Both the position numbers and the translations under genes were made by a program. From positions 1 through 60,678 of the forward strand of contig JAOUHD010000002.1 in the NCBI GenBank assembly GCA_029865345.1: a stretch of DNA of 60,678 bases, given 5' to 3'. Below, piece by piece: positions 32,922 through 42,930 of the stretch (position 1 is the stretch's first letter; each line of letters begins with the position of its first letter). The DNA comes from Nitrospira sp. GTDB taxonomy: Bacteria > Nitrospirota > Nitrospiria > Nitrospirales > Nitrospiraceae. The notes under the pieces were generated by a model, which was not told the DNA's origin, searched no databases, and worked only from the letters and a program-made list of their open reading frames with translations.

Positions 32922-34130
32922 ATGAGTACGTGTATGCGTAGCCTTGTCTTTTGGATTGTTTTTCTGCTGTTGTGGAGCCTCTTCCCTATTTTCTCCAACC
33001 GCGCTGGGGCGGAAGTAAAGTATTTTCCGATCCCCGCCGTCAGTTCCAGTAAAAACGACGGCAATGACATCGGAATGATTGTGCCGGCCCTGATCACGGG
33101 ACCGGACGGGGATCTCAAGTATTTAGTTGCGCCGATGGTGGTCTACAACTCGATCGTCGGCACTCGTGGAACGATTAATCTGTTCCATTATGAGCCAGGA
33201 GGAAAAGAACTCCGAGGAATTGCGTCCTGGACTGAACGAATCGAGCGGAAATTCCTTGTGAGCTATGTCGATCCAGGGTTCAGCAATGGTCGGTATAGCA
33301 TTGGGCTCAGCGCGGTGCATTTCAAGAACGCCACCGTGCGTTTTTTCGGGCTTGGTCCGACCACGGTAGAGGGGCAAGAGACCAACTACACGGCCTCTGA
33401 GACGAGGTTGAACTGGAAATTCGGTGTCTATGCGAACGAGGTCACGCAAATCGCGGTCAGTCAGCGGTTGCGGCACATGCAATCGATTCAACAGGGCGCC
33501 ACGGAACTTCCTTTTTCTGGAGATCTTTTTCCTGAGGCCCCTGGTGTAGGAGGGGCGACGATTCTCGGCCAGCGGATCAGCTTTCATTATGACACACGGA
33601 ACAACTTGGTGACTCCGACGGATGGGATGGCGGTCACGGCATACGCCGAACTGAACTATAACTTCAAAAATGGCGCCGACCCTCTGTATTCTAGGTATGG
33701 CCTCGAGATCAAAAAGATGTTTGCGAGTGAATCCAAGCGGGCGATTTTGGTGATTCGTGGAGATTTGCAAGCGACGCTCGGTTCGGACGTTCCGTTTTAT
33801 GAGCAGAGCTCGTTGGGCGGACAGAATAATCTACGCGGTTTTGGTGTCGATCGGTACATTGATAAGCAGCTGATTGCGTTCAGTGTTGAAGAGCGGATTC
33901 ATATCGTGCGAACGCGTCTGGCCGGGGTCATGGCGGATTTTGAGATCGCGCCGTTCATCGATACCGGACAGGTGTTCAACTCGTTCAAGAACGTGAGCTT
34001 TAAAGATTATCGCATTACGCCGGGTATCGGGTTTCGGGGAATCATCCGGCCCAATGTGGTGGGACGGATCGATTACGGATTCAGTAAAGAAGGAGGAGCC
34101 ATCTTTGCCGGGCTCGACTTTCCGTACTAA
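32922..34130 (+). CDS. BamA/TamA-like outer-membrane beta-barrel protein
   Basis: Signal peptide from ATG 32922; LGGQNNLRGFGVDRYIDKQLIAFSVEERI resembles the Omp85 RGF/LRG region. Confidence 0.75.
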   Translation: MSTCMRSLVFWIVFLLLWSLFPIFSNRAGAEVKYFPIPAVSSSKNDGNDIGMIVPALITGPDGDLKYLVAPMVVYNSIVGTRGTINLFHYEPGGKELRGIASWTERIERKFLVSYVDPGFSNGRYSIGLSAVHFKNATVRFFGLGPTTVEGQETNYTASETRLNWKFGVYANEVTQIAVSQRLRHMQSIQQGATELPFSGDLFPEAPGVGGATILGQRISFHYDTRNNLVTPTDGMAVTAYAELNYNFKNGADPLYSRYGLEIKKMFASESKRAILVIRGDLQATLGSDVPFYEQSSLGGQNNLRGFGVDRYIDKQLIAFSVEERIHIVRTRLAGVMADFEIAPFIDTGQVFNSFKNVSFKDYRITPGIGFRGIIRPNVVGRIDYGFSKEGGAIFAGLDFPY

Positions 34131-34346
34131 CCGACTCATCCAGTGTCCACACCAAATCGGACAGTACGGTCTCTTTATATCAAGGTCCAGAAGAGAGGAC
34201 GCTCCCCCAGGCACATTTCATAAGTGCTTGACTTCATACGGTTCATATGTAAAAATCCACCAAAAATTAGCACCTGAACACACGGTACCTATTAGTCCTG
34301 TGCGTAGGACTGCTGCCGATGGGGTAGCGAACGAAGGAGACCATCT

Positions 34347-36290
34347 ATGTCCCTACTGAAGACGATCCATAGTCCTGCCGATCTGAAGCGGTTGTCTCCG
34401 GATAAATTCCCGGCATTGTGCCAGGAGATTCGTGAACAGATTATCGGGGCGGTCTCAAATGTGGGCGGACACCTGGCCTCGAATTTAGGCGTCGTCGAAC
34501 TCACAGTCGCCTTGCAATACCTTCTCGATACACCGACCGACAAGATTGTTTGGGACACCAGCAATCAGTCATACACCCACAAACTTCTCACTGGTCGGCG
34601 TGAACAGTTCCACACGCTTCGCCAGTACGGGGGATTAAGTGGATTTTGTAAACGGGAAGAGAGTGCGTACGATACCTTCAATGCGGGGCATGCGGGGACC
34701 GGTGTGTCTGCTGCCTTTGGCATGGTCGAAGCTAGAGAGCAGTTAAAACAGAAGAGCAAGGTTGTTTGTGTTGTCGGTGACGGCGCCATGACGGCGGGGA
34801 TGACGCTGGAAGGGCTGCATCATGCCGGAGGGCTCGGAAAAGATTTTCTCGTCATTTTGAACGACAACCAAATGTCGATCTCGAAAAATGTCGGAGCCAT
34901 TTCTGCCTACCTGAGTCGAACCATTACCGGCGAGTTCTATGGGAAGATGCGTGAAGAGACTGGTCAGCTATTGGGGAAGATTCCTCACATCGGCTCCGAC
35001 ATGCAGAAGCTCGCTCGCCGAGCCGAAGAGCTTGCGAAAGGCGTGATTCTTCCCGGATTGCTCTTTGAAGAACTTGGGTTCCAATATAGTGGTCCCATCG
35101 ACGGCCACAACTTTGAACATCTCCTTCCTACGATCGAGAATGTGCTGAAGATGAAGGGACCGGTCCTCCTTCATGTCATTACGAAGAAGGGGCTCGGCTA
35201 CGAACCAGCCGTGAAGAATCCAGTATGGTTCCATGCCTGTCCACCGTTCGTTCGGTCGACTGGCGCACCGGCCAAGAAAGCAGCACGTCCTTCATACACG
35301 GCGATTGCGATGGACGCCCTGGTCAAGTTGGCCCGTGAGGACAAGCGCGTTGTGGCCATCACGGCGGCCATGTGTGAAGGAACGGGGCTGACGGCGTTTG
35401 AAAAGGAATTTCCAGATCGTCTCTATGACGTCGGCATCGCCGAGCAGCATGCGGTGACGTTTGCTGCGGGGCTTGCGACGCAGGGCATAAAGCCGGTTGT
35501 TGTCATGTATGCGACCTTTCTCCAGCGGGCCTACGATCAGGTGGTGCACGATGTGGCGACGCAGAACCTTCCCGTCGTGTTTTGCATCGATCGCGGCGGG
35601 CTCGTCGCCGAAGACGGGACGACGCATCATGGCGCCTTCGACTACGCCTATATGCGCCACGTTCCCAACATGGTCGTCATGGCGCCAAAAGATGAAAATG
35701 AATTGCAGCATATGATGAAGACGTGCGTACAGCATGAGGGCCCAATTTCCGTGCGCTATCCACGCGGCGTCAGTCTCGGGGTCACGATGGATGCGGTGGC
35801 TCAGGCGTTGCCTATTGGTAAAGGGGAGTTGATCAAGGACGGGACGGACGTAGCCATTATCGCAATCGGCGTGTCGGTCTGGCAGGCGCATCAAGCCGCC
35901 GAGCGTCTGAGCAAGGAAGGCGTGTCTACTGCCGTGGTGAACGCTCGATTTGCCAAGCCGCTGGATCACGAACTCATCACGGATGTCGCAAAGCGGGTTC
36001 GCTACGTCGTCACCGTCGAAGAGGGGTGCAGGATGGGCGGATTCGGTTCCGCGGTGCTCGAAACGTTGTCAGAGGCCGGGATTAGCGATGTGAAGACAAA
36101 GGTTCTAGGCCTGCCCGATTGGTATATTGAACAGGGGCCACAAGATTTATTGCGGGAACGGTATGGTTTGACGGCTGAAGGGATCTATCAAAGTGTGAAG
36201 GAAGTGATCGGCAAAGCACCCTCTGTGAAATCATCACTCACAGGTTCGGCGCTGATCGGCCATCCTCATGGAGACGAACAGGGGAGCTGA
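34347..36290 (+). CDS. dxs: 1-deoxy-D-xylulose-5-phosphate synthase
   Basis: GHLASNLGVVELTVALQY; GDGAMTAGMTLEGLHHAG; DRGGLVAEDGTTHHGAFDYAYM. Confidence 0.97.
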   Translation: MSLLKTIHSPADLKRLSPDKFPALCQEIREQIIGAVSNVGGHLASNLGVVELTVALQYLLDTPTDKIVWDTSNQSYTHKLLTGRREQFHTLRQYGGLSGFCKREESAYDTFNAGHAGTGVSAAFGMVEAREQLKQKSKVVCVVGDGAMTAGMTLEGLHHAGGLGKDFLVILNDNQMSISKNVGAISAYLSRTITGEFYGKMREETGQLLGKIPHIGSDMQKLARRAEELAKGVILPGLLFEELGFQYSGPIDGHNFEHLLPTIENVLKMKGPVLLHVITKKGLGYEPAVKNPVWFHACPPFVRSTGAPAKKAARPSYTAIAMDALVKLAREDKRVVAITAAMCEGTGLTAFEKEFPDRLYDVGIAEQHAVTFAAGLATQGIKPVVVMYATFLQRAYDQVVHDVATQNLPVVFCIDRGGLVAEDGTTHHGAFDYAYMRHVPNMVVMAPKDENELQHMMKTCVQHEGPISVRYPRGVSLGVTMDAVAQALPIGKGELIKDGTDVAIIAIGVSVWQAHQAAERLSKEGVSTAVVNARFAKPLDHELITDVAKRVRYVVTVEEGCRMGGFGSAVLETLSEAGISDVKTKVLGLPDWYIEQGPQDLLRERYGLTAEGIYQSVKEVIGKAPSVKSSLTGSALIGHPHGDEQGS

Positions 36291-36337
36291 TCAAGACGGT
36301 GAGGGGTAAAGAGTAAGGGGTAAGAGGGTCACGACAG

Positions 36338-37522
36338 ATGCATATCGCCAGGCGAAAAACTCGACAGATTTCAGTCGGCACGGTGAAGGTCGGAGGCGAT
36401 GCTCCTGTGTCCGTGCAATCCATGTGTTCGACAAATACACGCGATGTGATTGCAACGGTCGCAGAGATTCACCGGCTTGAAGCCGCTGGCTGTGAAATTA
36501 TCCGTGTGGCCGTGCCGGACGAGGAAGCCGCCGCGGTCCTGCCTCAGATCAAAGCAGCGATGACGGTGCCGTTGATCGCGGACATTCACTTCGATCACCG
36601 CCTTGCCTTGAAAGCTGCCACAGTCGTCGATTGCGTCCGCATCAATCCCGGCAACATCGGCGCCTGGTGGAAAGTTGAAGAAGTAATCAAAGCGGTCAAT
36701 GATCATGGCATTCCGATTCGAGTCGGCGTCAACGGAGGCTCGCTCGAACGGCCGTTGTTGGAAAAATACGGATGGCCTTCGCCTGAAGCGCTTTCCGAAT
36801 CGGCGCTCAACGCGGTGCATGCGCTGGAGGACGTCGGCTTTACCAATATGAAGGTGTCGCTCAAGGCCTCCGACGTCAAGCATGCCATCGATGCCTACTG
36901 GCTCTTTGCGATGCAGTCCGATTATCCTCTGCACATCGGCATTACAGAAGCCGGCACGGCCATGACTGGCGCTGTAAAATCGTCGATCGGGCTCGGCTAC
37001 CTGTTGTCCCAAGGCATCGGCGATACACTTCGTGTCTCGCTCGCTGCTGATCCGGTGGAAGAAGTCAAGGTTGGTTTCGAAATCCTGAAGTCTTTGGAAC
37101 TGCGGCATCGTGGGATCAACGTGATCGCCTGTCCGACGTGCGGACGTGTGGAGATCGATGTCGTGCGCATGGCGAACGAGCTGGAAAAGAAACTTGGCCA
37201 TATTAAGACCCCGCTGAACGTGTCGGTGCTCGGCTGTGTTGTGAATGGCATTGGAGAGGGCAAAGAGGCCGACATCGGGATCGCTGGCGGTGAGGGCAAA
37301 GGTATTTTGTTCAAGAAGGGTAAGCTTGTCCGCAAGGTTCCCATGGAAGAATTAATGGATACACTCATTGAGGAAGTGGAGCAGCTTGCTAAGGAAAAAG
37401 AGGCGGAAGGGAACGGTGTATCTACTGCGTCTTCGGCAGAAAACGGTTGGGAACCTCTTATCCCTCAGTCGGATCATCTCTCAACGCTTGGAAAAGAAAT
37501 ACCGGTCTTGCCTCGCAGGTAA
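36338..37522 (+). CDS. ispG: 4-hydroxy-3-methylbut-2-en-1-yl diphosphate synthase
   Basis: VGGDAPVSVQSMCSTNTRDV; IACPTCGR; SVLGCVVNGIGEGKEADIGIAGG. Confidence 0.97.
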   Translation: MHIARRKTRQISVGTVKVGGDAPVSVQSMCSTNTRDVIATVAEIHRLEAAGCEIIRVAVPDEEAAAVLPQIKAAMTVPLIADIHFDHRLALKAATVVDCVRINPGNIGAWWKVEEVIKAVNDHGIPIRVGVNGGSLERPLLEKYGWPSPEALSESALNAVHALEDVGFTNMKVSLKASDVKHAIDAYWLFAMQSDYPLHIGITEAGTAMTGAVKSSIGLGYLLSQGIGDTLRVSLAADPVEEVKVGFEILKSLELRHRGINVIACPTCGRVEIDVVRMANELEKKLGHIKTPLNVSVLGCVVNGIGEGKEADIGIAGGEGKGILFKKGKLVRKVPMEELMDTLIEEVEQLAKEKEAEGNGVSTASSAENGWEPLIPQSDHLSTLGKEIPVLPRR

Positions 37523-37631
37523 CGGCCGCTGTTAAGGCCTCTTCTCACCTACGTAATCTAATTCCAGACTTCTTCTGCAAAAGTAACGATTGACGTGTTC
37601 TTCAAGGGTCATGTATTTGTGCCAGTGAACT

Positions 37632-38945
37632 ATGGAATCAAAGCCGATCATTCACTGGATCAATGACTTTGTCAGATCCGTTCTCTTTGTGAGGCTCGTG
37701 AAGGTCGGCCTCGCGATTGCCGCGATGGTGCATGGCTACATTATTTCCTTCGGGCGCTCATTCCACTTCCGTGACATCGATATCCATCGCGAGATCGGAC
37801 GACGCTTTCTCACGGGGGACTATCTCTACGCCAATGACTACTGCTACATGTATTTACCGACTACCGGCATCTATTTCGCCCCCTTGCTCGCTCTGGACAG
37901 AAACCCGAGCTTAGCTTTGCGCTATGCCGTCGCTGTCGGATGCTTAGCCATCACTATCATGTTGTTCCACCGCATGTTGTGTGGCAGATCAGACGCGAAT
38001 GTGTGGAGCCGGCTCTTGGTCGGTATTGGTGCAGGGTTGTTGACGCTACAATTTATCTTGAACGATCTCGACGACGGAGGTCCGCATCTCATCCTGCTGG
38101 GTATTCTGGGCGGCGGCAGTTACGCGATATGGGTTGGGAAGGAACGGCTGGGAGCAGCTTTAGTTGGACTTGGCATCGTGCTCAAGCTCACTCCAGCACT
38201 CTTCGTGCTTCTGTTTCTTTGGAAACGGCAATGGCGAGTCGCCTCGTACACGGTACTTGCCACGGTTTTGTGGGTTCTGTTACCCCTCTTATATATGGGA
38301 CCCACAAGTTGGTGGGAGCATCATACAGAATGGACCAGGAATGCCCTGTTATCCGTGCTTGATCGGCAGGCAGAGGGTCGGCAGGAAAATGAACTCCAGA
38401 AGGCGAACCTCTCGCTCCGCCATACCATGCTGCGCTACCTGGTCACATACCCACCAACCCATCGGCTTCGGCAGGTGGATCCAGGATATCAACCGGTGTT
38501 AGATCTGCCGTCCCCGGTTGCGAACGGGATTGTTGGGGTTGCTGCGATCAGCCTACTTGGATTATTTGCGTGGTCAAGTTGTCGCGCGTTTCAAGGGCCA
38601 GGAGATCCAACGTGGGCACGGGATTGCGCTGGAACCTTGGTCTTGGCCTTATTATTCTCTCCTATCACCTGGGACCAGCATCTGGTATGGCTGATCCCAG
38701 CGGCCTGTGTCGTCGCCGCGGCAGCAGCTCAGGTGAGCGGCGGGTTGAGTCGTTTGGGATACATCATGCTGGCCGTGTATGTGGTGTTGACCATGGTGCT
38801 GAATTATGAAGTCGTGGGTTCGGTAAGATGGGAGGCACTGAAGAGCTACCATCATCTTGGTATCGCGATGTTGATCTTGTACGGATTGCTTCTCAGCAGT
38901 AGGGGTGGTTTGAGCTATCCAGGATTGCATCATGAAAAAATGTAA
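37632..38945 (+). CDS. GT87/DUF2029-like membrane glycosyltransferase
   Basis: 437 aa multi-TM; DRNPSLALRYAVAVG, LKLTPALFVLLFLWKRQW, SPITWDQHLVWLIP. Confidence 0.75.
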   Translation: MESKPIIHWINDFVRSVLFVRLVKVGLAIAAMVHGYIISFGRSFHFRDIDIHREIGRRFLTGDYLYANDYCYMYLPTTGIYFAPLLALDRNPSLALRYAVAVGCLAITIMLFHRMLCGRSDANVWSRLLVGIGAGLLTLQFILNDLDDGGPHLILLGILGGGSYAIWVGKERLGAALVGLGIVLKLTPALFVLLFLWKRQWRVASYTVLATVLWVLLPLLYMGPTSWWEHHTEWTRNALLSVLDRQAEGRQENELQKANLSLRHTMLRYLVTYPPTHRLRQVDPGYQPVLDLPSPVANGIVGVAAISLLGLFAWSSCRAFQGPGDPTWARDCAGTLVLALLFSPITWDQHLVWLIPAACVVAAAAAQVSGGLSRLGYIMLAVYVVLTMVLNYEVVGSVRWEALKSYHHLGIAMLILYGLLLSSRGGLSYPGLHHEKM

Positions 38946-39102
38946 TCAAGCTCGTCTCGTATGGTCCGTGAGGCATAGCCCAGACGCCCGGGAATAACCA
39001 AGACGCTCGTCTCGATTCTCGGAGAAGTTGCCGGTAGGTGGAATATCAGGTTCGCGCGTGTTGTGTTCTAGAAAACGAAGCGACTATAATGCCGACCTCT
39101 GA

Positions 39103-39177
39103 GGCGCCGTACCCAAGTGGTAAGGGAGCAGTCTGCAAAACTGCGATGCAGCGGTTCGAACCCGCTCGGCGCCTCCA
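39103..39177 (+). tRNA. tRNA-Cys (anticodon GCA)
   Basis: Cloverleaf GGCGCC...GCAGT-CTGCAAA-ACTGC...GGTTCGAACCC...GGCGCC-T-CCA. Confidence 0.93.
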
Positions 39178-39622
39178 TACCAACCTTCACCTGACCTGCC
39201 GACTCTTTATCGCTTTATTGGCACTGTCGCTGGTGAAAAAACGTCTCCAGTATTCTCATAGGCGTACCATTTACATTCTCGCTTAAGGGAAACTGCAAAT
39301 GGAGGCATTCTCCAGCTTGTGGGCACAAGGATCCACATTGCATCGAAGGTACTTCTCCTCGTGATGGGATGCAGTAATGAAAGATTCACCAAGATAGCTC
39401 TTACGTTCAGACCTGATTTGCATGTGAAGCGATGGGATGGTTCCCGTCGACTGTGTGGTGCATGGAAGACCTAGACAGGGCTATCTACAGAAATTGACGC
39501 GTCTTAGGTGAGATGTTACAATCCCGACCATTCATGTGCTTCCAAAGTGCGGCTACGACTCGTAGCTGCTCATATATACAGGGTTGCAAGAACAATAACG
39601 CGAGCGAGTGAAGGAGAACGGA

Positions 39623-40639
39623 ATGGCTGTTCCGATTTCCCAAATGTATACAGTGGCGACGTATGTGCTCTCCCAGAAGTTGAAGGGAGTGAAGCGATAT
39701 CCCTTGGTGTTGATGCTTGAACCGCTCTTTCGATGTAACCTAGCCTGCGCTGGCTGTGGGAAGATTCAGTACCCTGATCATGTCCTCGACAAGCGGTTAA
39801 CCCCTGAACAATGCTGGGCGGCGGCGGAGGAATGCGGAGCGCCCATGGTGAGTATTCCTGGGGGGGAACCACTCATTCATCCTGAAATCGCAACGATCGT
39901 AAAGGGTTTGGTAGATCGGAAGAAGTACATTTATCTCTGTACGAATGCCATCCTCTTGGAGCGGAAGTTGGACGAATATCAGCCTTCGAAGTACTTAACC
40001 TTCAGTATCCACATGGATGGACTTAAGGATGAACACGATTTGGCTGTCTGTCGCGATGGGGTATATGAGGTGGCAGTCAAGGCGATCAAAGCGGCACTCA
40101 AGCGGGGTCATCGCGTGACGACTAACACCACATTATTCGATGATGCGAATCCAGAGCGGGTTAGAACATTTTTCGATGAAATGATGGCCCTCGGCGTCGA
40201 GGGGATGACCATCTCCCCAGGGTATAGTTATCAAAAAGCTCCAGATCAGCAACACTTCTTGAAGCGGGAGCGGACTCAAGAGCTTTTCTCGAAGATCCTT
40301 TCTCGCCCCAAGCCAGGTTGGCAGTTCAACCAATCGCCGTTGTTTTTAGATTTCCTTATGGGGCGACGTCAGTACGAATGTACGCCCTGGGGGAATCCAA
40401 CGTATAACGTGTTTGGATGGCAGAAGCCCTGCTATTTACTCCAAGAGGGGTATACCACGACCTTCCGGGAGTTGATGGAGTTGACGGCGTGGGAGAAGTA
40501 CGGAACTGGTCGGAATGAAAAGTGCGCCGATTGCATGGTCCATTGTGGCTATGAGGCCTCTGCAGTTGAAGATACGTTTAGTACGGCCTCTGGATTTGTT
40601 CGGACGGCCAAACTGACATTATCGCCTACCTCGCGATAG
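39623..40639 (+). CDS. hpnH: Adenosyl-hopene transferase HpnH (radical SAM)
   Basis: MLEPLFRCNLACAGCGKIQYP CxxxCxxC radical-SAM motif; HpnH-like MAVPISQMYTVATYVLSQK start. Confidence 0.93.
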   Translation: MAVPISQMYTVATYVLSQKLKGVKRYPLVLMLEPLFRCNLACAGCGKIQYPDHVLDKRLTPEQCWAAAEECGAPMVSIPGGEPLIHPEIATIVKGLVDRKKYIYLCTNAILLERKLDEYQPSKYLTFSIHMDGLKDEHDLAVCRDGVYEVAVKAIKAALKRGHRVTTNTTLFDDANPERVRTFFDEMMALGVEGMTISPGYSYQKAPDQQHFLKRERTQELFSKILSRPKPGWQFNQSPLFLDFLMGRRQYECTPWGNPTYNVFGWQKPCYLLQEGYTTTFRELMELTAWEKYGTGRNEKCADCMVHCGYEASAVEDTFSTASGFVRTAKLTLSPTSR

Positions 40640-40744
40640 CAGTGCTCGTGAAGCCCGCTTCGACTCAGCGAGGCGAGGGGCATCCTTAGCTCGCCAGAGT
40701 GGACAGCGCTTCACGAAATAGACATCACGAACGAGAACCTCACC

Positions 40745-41137
40745 ATGACTGACACAAAAAATCATATAGCGAGCCTGACCGATTCTCTCGAAGGGCGTCT
40801 TTTTACGCCGAGTTCTACCGCGGAAATAACGGAAGCTGTCGAACTCGCGTTCGACTATCGTGGTGATGTGACGTTAACGCTCCGTTCTGGCAAGTCAGTC
40901 ACCGGATATATTTATAATCGACATGCCGGAACTGCTGATCCTTATCTTGAGCTATTTTCCGCTGACCGTACGGATGCTCAACGCATTCCGTATGGAGATA
41001 TCACCACGATCGCCTTCACCGGGGAAGACACCGCAAACGGAAAATCGTGGGAGACCTGGGTGTCCAAGAAAGAGTCTGAGCGTCGAACGGAAGCCGAGAA
41101 AATCGAGGCGGTCACGCGTACGAAGGGCTATCTCTGA
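40745..41137 (+). CDS. Hypothetical protein
   Basis: 130 aa ORF with good composition; no family recognised. Confidence 0.6.
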   Translation: MTDTKNHIASLTDSLEGRLFTPSSTAEITEAVELAFDYRGDVTLTLRSGKSVTGYIYNRHAGTADPYLELFSADRTDAQRIPYGDITTIAFTGEDTANGKSWETWVSKKESERRTEAEKIEAVTRTKGYL

Positions 41138-41227
41138 AGCTCCTGCCATCTCCGCTGATTCTGAAAAATAGAAATTTCGAAAGGCCTTTGTGTATCAGCG
41201 AAATCACCGCCCCTTTCGTTGACAAAG

Positions 41228-41857
41228 ATGGAATGCTGTGTTAGAAACGCCTGCCCGAAACCTAGCGTGCTCGTTATACAGCGAGTGAGTATTTCTTCAA
41301 AAGAGCAAGCGACGAGTCAGCAGTCAAGTCCGAAGCTTGCTAGTCGAAGTCTAGCGGTACTGTCCGTCCTGAGTTGCTGTCTCGTAATGAGCGTCATGTT
41401 TCCACCGGTGGCTCTAGCCACGCATGAAGCGGACCATCGTTTCATGGTCGAGGGTTATGTGTGCGGGCCGGATGGGAAGGGGATGTCGAGTGCAGACGTT
41501 CTTGTCAAGGACACCAAGATTTCATACGGTCAGGTTGTGCGGACGGATGGATATGGCTACTATAAAGCGATATTTCATCTGCACAATGACAATTTTGGTG
41601 ATCCCCTTTTGGTAGAGGCGAGAGGGGAGCAGCAACACCTTAAGGTTGAATTCGACCAAAAAGATTTAGAGAGTGATCGGAAAATCCGCGTTAACTTTGG
41701 AACTGGTTGTGAGGTGAGTGGGCCTCCTATCTGGATTTGGTGGGGGGGCGGGGCGGTGGTTGCAGTAGCTGGCGGTGTTATTGGGATGAAGCTGGCCCGT
41801 TCTCAGCGGAAGAGAGATCGGGGCAAGGTGAAGTCGCAGGGTAAGAGAAAATCATAA
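41228..41857 (+). CDS. Hypothetical secreted/membrane protein with carboxypeptidase-regulatory-like domain
   Basis: Signal sequence, VEGYVCGPDGKGMSSADVLVKDTKISYGQVVRTDGYGYYKAIFHLHNDNFGD, C-terminal TM. Confidence 0.6.
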   Translation: MECCVRNACPKPSVLVIQRVSISSKEQATSQQSSPKLASRSLAVLSVLSCCLVMSVMFPPVALATHEADHRFMVEGYVCGPDGKGMSSADVLVKDTKISYGQVVRTDGYGYYKAIFHLHNDNFGDPLLVEARGEQQHLKVEFDQKDLESDRKIRVNFGTGCEVSGPPIWIWWGGGAVVAVAGGVIGMKLARSQRKRDRGKVKSQGKRKS

Positions 41858-41954
41858 TCGCTGATGACGGCCTTGGGGGCTACGGAGTGTCTTGCCGAAT
41901 CGGTTTATGTGTGGCGGGGCCTTAGTGCAGAGCTATCGACGAAATTGTAGCCAG

Positions 41955-42000
41955 AACGCTTTTGTTAGAGGTGGGATACCTCGGCGGAAGCGTTTTTTTT
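41955..42000 (+). terminator. Rho-independent terminator
   Basis: AACGCTT ... GAGGT-gggat-ACCTC ... AAGCGTT followed by T tract. Confidence 0.8.
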
Positions 42001-42067
42001 GTCTGCCGCTTTTTCAACCGCGTCGTCTTGGCGAGAATCTTTCCTAATGACAGAGTGAGAGATTGTC

Positions 42068-42556
42068 ATGAATATGAGGATAAGATTGATTCACGTTCTG
42101 TTGGTTATGGGTCTCGGACTATTATCGAGTTGTGGTGGAGAGCAGGGCGGAGAAGGCCCGATTGTGCCGCCACCTCCAGCTCCTGCAGAATATGCTGATA
42201 AGCGTATGCCGGCAGATTGGTGGGGCGATGCTCAGAAGCTGGAAGAGGGCCGCAAGCTCTTCATCGGCGAGACAAACCCTGATGTGAACTGTGCCAGCTG
42301 TCATGGGAAGGACGGAAAGCCTGTAAAGGCAGGTGCCACGGATTTCCGAAATCCTGAACGCATGAAACTTTATTCAGACTCCGTTTGGTTCTGGCGCATC
42401 TCCGAGGGTGTAGCCAATACCAAGATGAAGGGTTGGAAGAGCAAGCTCTCAGAGGAAGATCGATGGAAGCTCGTGCTCTATGAACGGAATTTTGCACTGT
42501 CCGGAAAAATCTGGAATGAAGAGACGAAGCAGTGGAGTGAGGTTGGTGCGAAGTGA
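42068..42556 (+). CDS. Lipoprotein monoheme cytochrome c
   Basis: LLSSCGG lipobox-like; NCASCHGKDGKP. Confidence 0.88.
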   Translation: MNMRIRLIHVLLVMGLGLLSSCGGEQGGEGPIVPPPPAPAEYADKRMPADWWGDAQKLEEGRKLFIGETNPDVNCASCHGKDGKPVKAGATDFRNPERMKLYSDSVWFWRISEGVANTKMKGWKSKLSEEDRWKLVLYERNFALSGKIWNEETKQWSEVGAK

Positions 42557-42930
42557 GTGGCAGGATCGCAGGGGTTGCTGCTGGAATGTATTCACGTCGT
42601 CAGCGTCCGGGAGTCTATTGCTTGATTGCGCGTTGAAGTCTATGACTCGGGCTTTTGGTTTTTTATTATGTAGTGTTCTGGAATTTCCTAGATAACGGCT
42701 TGTAAATTTGCGATGCTCGGTTGGCCAGTAAGTTCATATCTGTTGACAATTTATATGGAGCCTGGCCTTCAATGTTTCATAGAGTACTAGGTACCTTGTC
42801 AGTATAGTCACTGAGGCTCAGGTTATTACGTGAAGCTCTCGTGGGTATATTTCTCGTTGGGTATATTTATGAATAGTAAGAGTGAGGCTAATATTCTGGA
42901 GTCTGTACTTAATGTAGGGGGCGAGGCATC

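Noticed and set aside
35292-35969. 225-aa minus-strand ORF opposite dxs
   Set aside because: Shadow ORF of a strongly conserved gene.
36371-37201. 276-aa minus-strand ORF opposite ispG
   Set aside because: Fully antisense to a confident ispG; Arg/His/Asp-rich composition typical of shadow ORFs.
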